From NCBI GenBank assembly GCA_946405135.1, contig CAMJGD010000007.1:85580-140999 (forward strand): a stretch of DNA of 55,420 bases, written 5' to 3'. A program made the translations under genes and the position numbers. Source of the DNA: an uncultured Clostridiaceae bacterium. GTDB taxonomy: Bacteria > Bacillota > Clostridia > Clostridiales > Clostridiaceae. How positions within the stretch are numbered: position 1 is the stretch's first letter; each line of letters starts with the position of its first letter. Positions 19,118 through 27,400 of this stretch are shown here, one piece after another. The notes under the pieces are model-generated. The model searched no databases and was not told where the DNA came from. It was given only the letters and a program-made list of their open reading frames with translations.

Positions 19118-19177
19118 ATTAAATAAATTGTAGCTTCTATAATCTAATCACTAATATTTAGAAAGTTTATAGATGTG

Positions 19178-19240
19178 AAAAAGGCTCATTATATATAGCT
19201 AACTATTTTGTTAGCTATATATAATGAGCCTTTTTTTTAT
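19178..19240. terminator. Unusually long perfect terminator hairpin
   Basis: A 21-bp perfect stem (from GGCTCATTATATATAGC at 19183 through 19203, partner 19210-19230), extended by A-T pairs, with a 6-nt loop and an eight-T tail. Confidence 0.92.
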
Positions 19241-19246
19241 TAAATG

Positions 19247-19723
19247 TTTCTAGGGTACATAAATTTGATTACATTATTAAACAACAAATATCAGTAAAGT
19301 TAAATAAATGACCACTTTATATATGCTGTTTTGAACAAATTTTATGCAATTTAATATTCTATAATTATTTATTCTCCCTAATTTTATAAATATGCATGAA
19401 AAATATTGAGTTTTAGTGAATAGAAATTATTAAAACCTGTCGTACGAATTTAATAGATTTCTCCTTAGTTTTAACAAAAAATTTTTATTACAAGGTATAT
19501 ACTTTAAAACATAGAATAAATTACATTAATTTACAATCAATTATCCATAATATTTCTAGATAAATTGCAGGCTATATAGCATAGTATTTTAATAAAAGCA
19601 TCAATTAATATCTTATAAAATACATATATTACCAAAATACTTGCATATATTATAAAGGAAACTGAAAGGGGGATAGTAGGCTTACTAAGCTATAAAGTTT
19701 TTGATTTAAAAGGGAGGATGGAT
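19247..19723 (+). promoter_or_regulatory. Long A+T-rich leader/promoter region before the first S8 protease
   Basis: About 480 bp without a credible ORF. A short inverted repeat TAGTA/TACTA lies at about 19675-19688 just after an AAAGGGGG stretch. I found no known riboswitch core. The true SD, GGGAGG at 19712-19717, lies directly before the chosen ATG. Confidence 0.35.
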
Positions 19724-22700
19724 ATGGTAAAAGGGAATAAAAAATTATTATCTTGGATAGTGACTGGATTATTTGCTGTCACTACATTTGTTGCACCAAT
19801 TTCAAAGGCTAGCACGGTATATGCAAAAGAAAACAAGGGAAATGTTAACCCTTCTTACAAAGAAACTGCAAAAGAAAATATAGAAAATAAGATCAGCCCT
19901 AAGTTAAAAGATCAGTTTAAGAACAAGAAAGAAGCTACATTTCTTGTTAAGTTAAAGGATCAAGTTGATGTGGAGAAAGTGGCTAAAGAATCAGATTCGA
20001 AGGCTAAACAGCAGAAACTTACATCTGCTAAAGCAGAGATAGTTAAGAGATCATCTATTGTATCTGAATTAAGAATTAAAGCTGACGATACACAAAGTCA
20101 ACTTAAAAAATATGTTGAGAATGAAAAAGTCAAAGGAAATGTTAAGAATTATACTTCATTCTATATAGTAAATGGTATGTCAATAACTGGTACAGAGTCT
20201 GTTATGAGAACCATAGCAGCTATGCCAGAAGTTGAAAGTATAATTCCAAATGAAACAAGACAATTAATTGAACCTGCAAAAGCTAAAAATGCAAATAATC
20301 CATCTGCTGGAAGTATAGAGTGGAATATTGAGAAAATAGGTGTTCCTGCAGTTTGGGCTCTAGGGATAGATGGTACAGGAATAGTTGTAGCTAGCATAGA
20401 TACAGGTGTTCAATGGGATCACCCCGCTCTAAAGACTAAGTATAGAGGATATAACCAAGCAAATCCTAATACTCCAAATAATGAATTTAACTGGTTTGAT
20501 GCTACTGCAGCTCATAGAGCAATACCTTATGATGATATTGGTCATGGAACTCATACTATGGGAACCATGGTTGGATCAGAAGAAAATGGTACCAATAAGG
20601 TAGGGGTAGCTCCAGGAGCTAGATGGATAGCAGTCAAAGCCTTTACCACAGAAGGCGGAAGCGATGAAGATTTAATAAGAGCTGGTGAATGGATATTAGC
20701 TCCTAAAGATAATAATGGTACACCCCATGCTGAAAAGGCACCTAAAGTAGTTAATAACTCTTGGGGAGGCGGACCTGGTGTTGATGATTGGTTTAGAACT
20801 GTTGTAAGGAACTGGAGAGCAGCAGGTATATTCCCAGAGTTCTCTGCAGGTAATACAACTCAAAGTAATCCTGGCGGACCTGGATCAGTAGCAAATCCGG
20901 CTAACTATCCAGAATCTTTTTCCACAGGAGCTACAGATATAAATGATAAATTGGCAAGCTTCTCTTTAAGAGGACCTTCACCCTATGGAAATATATTAAA
21001 ACCTGAAATTTCAGCTCCTGGAGTAAATATAAGATCTTCTGTTCCAGGCAGCGGATATGAAGGTGGATGGAATGGAACATCCATGGCTGGCCCACATACT
21101 TGTGGATTAGTAGCATTATTGCTTCAAGCTAACTCTTCTTTAACAGTACCTCAGCTTGAAGAGATAATAAAGAATACAGCAACCCCTCGTACAGATTCTC
21201 AATATCCAGAATCACCTAATAATGGATATGGATATGGAATTATCAATGCATTCAATGCAGTATCCTCAGTTATAAGTGGACTAGGAGAAGTTAAAGGTCA
21301 AGTACTAAAAGAAGGAGAGGATACAGTTCCTCCAACTTTTAATCATACACCTGTAACTGAAGGCTTTTCAGGAATGGAAATACCACTAACGATCAATGTT
21401 CAAGATGATATAAGTGTAAATACTGTTGAGTTACAATATAGAAGCAGTATAGCAGATCAATGGACTACAATAGCTACAGAAAGAGTAGAAGGAGACTACA
21501 AAGCTGGCAAATACTCAGCTGTAATTCCAGCGAATAAGGTTAGAATTCCAAGTTTAACTTATAGATGGAGAATACTTGATTTTGGAAGAAATGAAGTTAT
21601 TAGTGAAAATTATATAGTTACTATTAATTCAGGGATAACTGTAGGCTACAGTACCGATTTCGAAACAAAACCAGCAGGATGGACTTTAACAGGGAAACCA
21701 GATTGGCAGTGGGGAACTCCAACAGTAGGACCAAAGAAAGCAGCATCCGGCGAAAAAGTATATGCTACAAATTTAAGCGGAACTTATCAAGCTAGCTCAA
21801 ATATGAGTTTAAATATGCCTCCAATAGATATGCCAGCAGAAGGACCTGTATACTTACAATTTAAGCACTGGTATGAAATAGAAAATAATTATGATAAGGG
21901 CTATGTAAAAGTTTCTGAAGATAATAAGACTTGGACTACATTGAAAACCTACACAAACAATTCAAATAATTCATATGTAAGCGAACAAATAGATTTAGCT
22001 ATTTATAAAGGGAAGAGAATATATATTCAATTTAATTTCACTTCTGATTCATCAGTTAATAAACAAGGTTGGTTTATAGATGATGTTAAATTGTCAAATG
22101 TATCTGCTACTGGATCTTTAAAAAACAGAATGATATTTAGTCAAGTTGAAGATGGAAGAATTAATACTAATAAATTAAACAGTAAAGCTATAACTAAAGC
22201 TCAAGCTAAACAGCAGCCTCTAGGACTTCCTTTAGATGCTAAGGTAACTGTAGTTGAGACAGGAAGATCTGTAAATACTAATCCAGCAGATGGTTCCTAT
22301 AGCATTAAGCATTCTTCAGGTGACTATACTTTAAGAGCTGAAACTTATGGATACTATTCACAAAATAAAGCAGTTCATATAGTAAATGATGGTGTTATAG
22401 ACAATCAGAACTTTGTATTAGCACCTATTCCAAAAGGAACAATAACAGGAAAAGTAATTAATGAGCAAACAGGAAAGGCTATCAAAGATGCTACAATTTA
22501 CTTGATAGAAGACTCAGCAGTAGCACCTGTTAAAACTGATGCAGATGGAAATTATACTATAGCTGCTTATGAAGGAGACTACACTGTTCAAGTTAGTGCT
22601 CAAGATTATTATGCTAAGAGATTCAGTTTAACTATAGAAGGAAATAAAACCATAAATAAAGATGTTCAATTAACACCATTTATAGGATATTCAGGAGAAA

Positions 22701-24070
22701 TAGGCTATGATGATGGTACTGCAGAAAATGCAAGAGCTTTCTATGATGGCGGCAATGGATTTGCAGTAAGAATGTCACTTCCAGAAGGTAAGAATGCAGC
22801 TACAGTTACAGCTGGATTATTTAAATTCTGGGATCCAGAATGGCCAGTACCTGGTGGAAATAGCTTTAAGGTAGCAATATATGATGCTACTGGAGATAAA
22901 GGGGCACCAGGAAAGATGATAGCAGGACCTATTGACGCTACAGCTAAACGTGATAAGAATGATTGGACAAAAGTTGATTTGTCTGCTGCAGGAATAGTGG
23001 TAACTGGAGATTTCTACATGGTTTATATACAGGATAAGCCAAATCCAAATTGTCCAGGAATAGCATTTGACGAAGATGGTAAGAATGCAAAGAGAACTTG
23101 GCAATATGTAAGCGGAGCCTTTACACTAGCTGATGAGGCTAATGGTAATGCTATGATTAGAGCTATCGTTAAATATGAAGCTTTAGCACCAGTTATTACA
23201 TCACCAAAGAACAATTATTATACTAACAATGGAAATGTTACTATTACTGGTAAAGCATCTCCAGAGTTAGATCTCCATCTGTTAAATAATGGTAAAGAAA
23301 TAGCTAAAGGTAAACCAGGTGCTGATGGAAACTTCTCTTTCAACGTTAATTTAGCAGAAGGAGTGAATATACTAAAAGCTTATACCTCTGCTGAAAATGG
23401 TAAAACTCCAGACTCACAAGAGGTTAAGGTTGTTGTTGACAAGACTTCTCCAGTGCTTAAGATAACAAGCCCAGCTAATAATTTAAAGACTAATAAAGAG
23501 GTATTAACGGTTACAGGTACTATAGTAGATGAGAACATTAACTTTATAAAAGTTAATGGAACTAAGGCCAAAATAGATTCAAACGGAAACTGGTCAGCAA
23601 AAATCATATTAGATGAAGGCATAAATAAAATTAAAGTAATCGCTGAAGACAAAGCTGGAAATCAAGTTACTAAAAAGATAAATGTAGATGCTAAATTCGA
23701 AATTCAAGAGATAACAAACTTAAAACCTGAAAAAGATGTTAAATTGACTTCTGGTAAATCAGTTAAAATTGAGTTCGATTGTGAGCCAGGGTTAAAGAAA
23801 GCAGTATTCTTGATTCATGCACCACTTGTAAATAACAGCAATTCCATAACTAATTCTATGGGAATAACTAAGGGTGACAGCGTTGTTGAGTTCCCAATGA
23901 TGGAAGAGGAAGATGAAGATGGAAATGGAACTGGACATTATGTAGGATACTGGACAGCAACTTCTAATATAGTAATGTCAGGTGCTCAAATAGAAGTTAA
24001 AGTAACTGACTGGTATGGAAATACATTAAGTAAGAGAGCTGCTGGAAAACTATATGTTAACGTTAAATAA
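19724..24070 (+). CDS. Large secreted S8 serine protease, bacillopeptidase F-like
   Basis: About 1448 residues: signal peptide (1-34), I9-type inhibitory propeptide (about 60-165), subtilase domain with D226 (SIDTGVQWDHP), H274 (GHGTHTMG) and S453 (GTSMAGPHT) plus NNSWGGG near the oxyanion site. After it come an Ig-like domain (535-620), a MAM/immune-inhibitor-A-like beta domain (641-795), two carboxypeptidase-regulatory-like repeats (832-985), a beta-sandwich (990-1150), two Ig-like domains (1155-1325) and a C-terminal domain. No sorting signal or C-terminal membrane anchor is seen, so it is probably released. An ATG at 19718 abuts the SD, so 19724 is preferred. Likely role: extracellular protein breakdown. 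Confidence 0.93.
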   Translation: MVKGNKKLLSWIVTGLFAVTTFVAPISKASTVYAKENKGNVNPSYKETAKENIENKISPKLKDQFKNKKEATFLVKLKDQVDVEKVAKESDSKAKQQKLTSAKAEIVKRSSIVSELRIKADDTQSQLKKYVENEKVKGNVKNYTSFYIVNGMSITGTESVMRTIAAMPEVESIIPNETRQLIEPAKAKNANNPSAGSIEWNIEKIGVPAVWALGIDGTGIVVASIDTGVQWDHPALKTKYRGYNQANPNTPNNEFNWFDATAAHRAIPYDDIGHGTHTMGTMVGSEENGTNKVGVAPGARWIAVKAFTTEGGSDEDLIRAGEWILAPKDNNGTPHAEKAPKVVNNSWGGGPGVDDWFRTVVRNWRAAGIFPEFSAGNTTQSNPGGPGSVANPANYPESFSTGATDINDKLASFSLRGPSPYGNILKPEISAPGVNIRSSVPGSGYEGGWNGTSMAGPHTCGLVALLLQANSSLTVPQLEEIIKNTATPRTDSQYPESPNNGYGYGIINAFNAVSSVISGLGEVKGQVLKEGEDTVPPTFNHTPVTEGFSGMEIPLTINVQDDISVNTVELQYRSSIADQWTTIATERVEGDYKAGKYSAVIPANKVRIPSLTYRWRILDFGRNEVISENYIVTINSGITVGYSTDFETKPAGWTLTGKPDWQWGTPTVGPKKAASGEKVYATNLSGTYQASSNMSLNMPPIDMPAEGPVYLQFKHWYEIENNYDKGYVKVSEDNKTWTTLKTYTNNSNNSYVSEQIDLAIYKGKRIYIQFNFTSDSSVNKQGWFIDDVKLSNVSATGSLKNRMIFSQVEDGRINTNKLNSKAITKAQAKQQPLGLPLDAKVTVVETGRSVNTNPADGSYSIKHSSGDYTLRAETYGYYSQNKAVHIVNDGVIDNQNFVLAPIPKGTITGKVINEQTGKAIKDATIYLIEDSAVAPVKTDADGNYTIAAYEGDYTVQVSAQDYYAKRFSLTIEGNKTINKDVQLTPFIGYSGEIGYDDGTAENARAFYDGGNGFAVRMSLPEGKNAATVTAGLFKFWDPEWPVPGGNSFKVAIYDATGDKGAPGKMIAGPIDATAKRDKNDWTKVDLSAAGIVVTGDFYMVYIQDKPNPNCPGIAFDEDGKNAKRTWQYVSGAFTLADEANGNAMIRAIVKYEALAPVITSPKNNYYTNNGNVTITGKASPELDLHLLNNGKEIAKGKPGADGNFSFNVNLAEGVNILKAYTSAENGKTPDSQEVKVVVDKTSPVLKITSPANNLKTNKEVLTVTGTIVDENINFIKVNGTKAKIDSNGNWSAKIILDEGINKIKVIAEDKAGNQVTKKINVDAKFEIQEITNLKPEKDVKLTSGKSVKIEFDCEPGLKKAVFLIHAPLVNNSNSITNSMGITKGDSVVEFPMMEEEDEDGNGTGHYVGYWTATSNIVMSGAQIEVKVTDWYGNTLSKRAAGKLYVNVK

Positions 24071-24083
24071 CCCATGATTTATT

Positions 24084-24114
24084 AGGCTGTTGACTTTTGT
24101 CAACAGCCTTTTAT
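24084..24114 (+). terminator. Rho-independent terminator after the first S8 protease
   Basis: AGGCTGTTGAC pairs perfectly with GTCAACAGCCT over a 4-nt loop, followed by TTTTATT. Confidence 0.88.
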
Positions 24115-24137
24115 TAATTTTATCTAAAATAAATACT

Positions 24138-24175
24138 GGTAATATGTTGTAATATATGTAAATATATGGTAATAT
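24138..24175. repeat. Helically spaced GTAATAT repeats
   Basis: GGTAATAT (24138), GTAATAT (24149), GTAAATAT (24158) and GGTAATAT (24168) recur about every 10 bp upstream of the second protease. This is the spacing of one DNA turn, so it could be a multimeric regulator site; in such A+T-rich DNA chance is also possible. Confidence 0.35.
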
Positions 24176-24301
24176 TTGAAGTGTTAGAAATATGTTTTTG
24201 CATAGTAAAATATAAATTTATAAATATTGTAATATTTTACGCATGCAAAGGCATACAAATCATAGACAGTGTATTTATTAAATAGTATGAGGAGGAGGTG
24301 A

Positions 24302-24455
24302 ACTGTTGCGATAAAACTATAAAAATATGCTAAAATCTCATATAAATTAATGGGAATTTAAGCCTTCGGAGTATTATACCAAACGAAAGTAGCCTTACAG
24401 CAAAATCGGATACATTGAACAATACTTATATGTTTTATAGGTTATTGGCAACGGT
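24302..24455 (+). ncRNA. Structured RNA domain between SD and start codon of the second S8 protease
   Basis: A strong SD (GGAGGAGGTG at 24291-24300) has no start codon at the normal distance; the ATG of the protease is 162 nt further on and has no SD of its own. Between them lies a foldable region: ACTGTTGC (24302-24309) pairs with GCAACGGT (24448-24455, one G-T), and ATAAAAC-TATAA (24311-24322) pairs with TTATA-t-GTTTTAT (24426-24438, one bulged T). An inner hairpin ATATG/CATAT (24325-24343) is also possible. Closing the stem leaves SD + TGA + six A + ATG, a normal initiation site. I do not recognise the inner sequence as a known riboswitch, ribozyme or intron. Confidence 0.6.
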
Positions 24456-24461
24456 AAAAAA

Positions 24462-27400
24462 ATGAACCGAAAAGACAAAAGATTTTTGGCATGGGTGCTA
24501 ACTGTAACTTTTTCTGCATCCCTATCTATGGGAATAAATTTTAGAAGAACTTCAGCAGAAGAGGTAGAAACAAAAGATGTGAAAGCAGCCTTATCAAAAG
24601 AAATGTCAAGAAAGTTTTCTCCCAAAGATGTACAAAATAAATTAAAAGAAAAGTATGGTACTGAAGGAAACTTTAATGACAATGCACCTCTTAAGCATAA
24701 TGATCCTGAAGAGGTAGTAAGAGTAGTTATACAAATGAAGGACAAGCCTTTGCTTCAAGGGATAAAGTCAGAAAAAAAAGAGGATAAAAATATAAAATCA
24801 CTAATAAATTCAAAGAAAAGTGAAGCGGATGATTTAAAGAAACAGCAGGATGAAGTCATAGCAAAAGTGAAAACTCTTAAAGGAGCTGAGATAAGACATA
24901 ATTATTTTTATACTGCTAATGGATTTAGTATGGATGTGAAAAGAGGAGAAATTGATAAACTAAAGAATATACCCGGAGTTAAAAGTGTTAAGGAAGCGAA
25001 TAGATATGTTCCGGATATGACTTATGCAAAGTCATTAACACAAACTTATGATGTTTGGAAAGATTATGGTTATAAAGGTGAAGGGACAGTAGTAGCAGTA
25101 ATAGATTCAGGCATTGATGTTAATCACAAGGATATGAGATTAACAGATCCTTCTAAGGCAAAAATAAGCAAAAATAATGCAATAATAAGTAAAGAGCCAG
25201 GTAAATTTTATAGCATTAAAGTTCCTTATGCCTATAATTTTGCAGATGGAAATGACGATATTTTAGATACTAATCCTAATACAGGTATGCATGGAATGCA
25301 TGTAGCTGGAATAGTTGCTGCTAATGGTGAAAAGAGTCAAGTTGACCAGTCTAAGGCTATTCAGGGTGTAGCGCCAGAAGCACAAGTTCTTGCACTTAGG
25401 GTGTTTTCTAATAGACCTGAAGAAAAATATGCTTATTCAGATGATATAGCGGCAGCTATTGAATCCGCAGTACTTCATGAAGCTGATGTAATAAATATGA
25501 GCCTTGGGTCAGATGCAGGTTTTCAGGATCCGGAAGATATTGAACAGCAGGCCATAAAAATAGCAGCTAATGAAGGTTTGATAGTAGTAGTATCTGCAGG
25601 AAATTCTGCTTATTCTACTTATCAAAGCAAGTACAAAGAAGTAGTTGATACTGGGGTGGTAGGTTCACCAGGAATAGCTGAAGATACGCTACAGGTAGCT
25701 TCCTATGAAAATAACAAAATAATTGCTAGTGTACTAGAATATTCAGCAGGTTCAGATAAAGGAAAGATTGCATATACACCTACAGATATAAATCCAGTAG
25801 GAAGGTTAACTGGAGAATATAATTTGGTAGATTGTAATTTAGGTGTAGAACAGGATTTCAAAGGTAAAGATTTAAGGGGTAAAATAGCTTTAGTTAAAAG
25901 AGGAAGCATAACCTTTGTTGAAAAGCAGTTAAATGCTCAGAAGGCTGGTGCTGCAGGGATAATCGTTTATAACAGAGATGGAGAAGAAGATTATGTAAAG
26001 ATGGCTGGAGATCCTTCTATAACCATACCAGGTATGTTTGTTAAAAATTCTGATGGAGTAAAGCTTAAAGATTTTATAGGAAAGGCTGTTAAGGTTTCTT
26101 TTAAAGGAGATCTTATGCCAATAGACAATGCTAGCAATGGAGACATGTCAGACTTTACTTCCTGGGGGCCAGCACCTAATTTAGAGTTTAAACCTCAAAT
26201 AACAGCCCCTGGTGGACAGATATATTCTACAGTAAATAATAATAGCTATGAAGTTATGAGTGGTACTTCTATGGCGGCACCTCATACTGCTGGTGCTGAA
26301 GCCTTATTGGTGCAAGCTATAAAAGCTAAAGGCATGAATATATCAGGAAGAAAAATGATGGAGTTTGCAAAGACAACTTCCGTTAATACAGCAGTTCCTA
26401 AATTTGATAAGAATGGTGTGCCTTTCTCACCAAGGAGACAAGGAGCAGGATTAGTTCAGATTAAAGATGCTATAACCAATACTGTAACTGTTACAGATGA
26501 ATACGGTGATGGAGTTGTAGCATTAAGGGAAATTGATAAAGTTAAAACATTTAAATTAAAATTGACTAATTATGGTGAAAAAGAAGTTAGTTATAATTTA
26601 AGTGATAATGGTGGAGTGCTTACAGAGGTTGAAGAAGCTGAAGGAATGTCCTATGATGTAAAAATACACGAAGCTTCAGTATCTTTTAATCCAAATACTA
26701 TTACTGTTCCTGAAAATAGCAGCAAGGAAGTATATGTTACAATTAAACTTCCAGAAAATTTTAAAAGGAACCAGTTTGTAGAAGGCTTTATAAAGTTTAA
26801 TTCAAATACCAGTGGTGCACCTTCATTAAATGTGCCTTATATGGGGTTTTATGGAAATTGGTCTAAAATGAATGTTGTGGATTTACCTATGTGGGATAGT
26901 AATTCTGTTTATGGAACTACTACATTATTAAGCAAAGTAGATAATGATTTAGTTTACTTAGGCTATGATGGAGAAGATGATTTAGGTAATCCTAAAGTTA
27001 ATGCTAAAAAAATTGCTATATCACCTGATGAGGATGGCTATAATGATGAGGCAATACCTTATTTAGTATTTTTAAGAAATGCTAGGACCATGAATATAGC
27101 TGTTGTAGACTCTAAAGGAATGATGGTTAGGGATTTAAAAACAGAAGAATATTTAAATAAAGACATAATAGCTGAACAACAAGGAAATGTAGGAAGATAC
27201 AGCCCAGATTGGAGCTGGGATGGCAAGATTAAAAATTCAGAAGGTCAGCTTGAAGTAAAGGAAGGCCAATACTTTATAAGAGTAAGATCTAAAGTAGATT
27301 ATGAAAAAGCAGATTGGCAGGAGCTTAACATGCCAGTAAAAGTTGATATAACTGCACCAAAGATTCAAATAACTTCTTCTAACACTGCTCATACTGGCAA

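Noticed and set aside
24287..24301. Four-codon frame ATG AGG AGG AGG TGA over the SD of the second protease
   Set aside because: It is made of the SD itself and has no SD of its own; probably chance.
24302..24455. Group I or group II intron between SD and ATG
   Set aside because: Too short and without recognisable catalytic core or domain V; kept as an unclassified structured RNA.
24240..24461. Cyclic-di-GMP-I, T-box or lysine riboswitch before the second protease
   Set aside because: None of the conserved core sequences is present.
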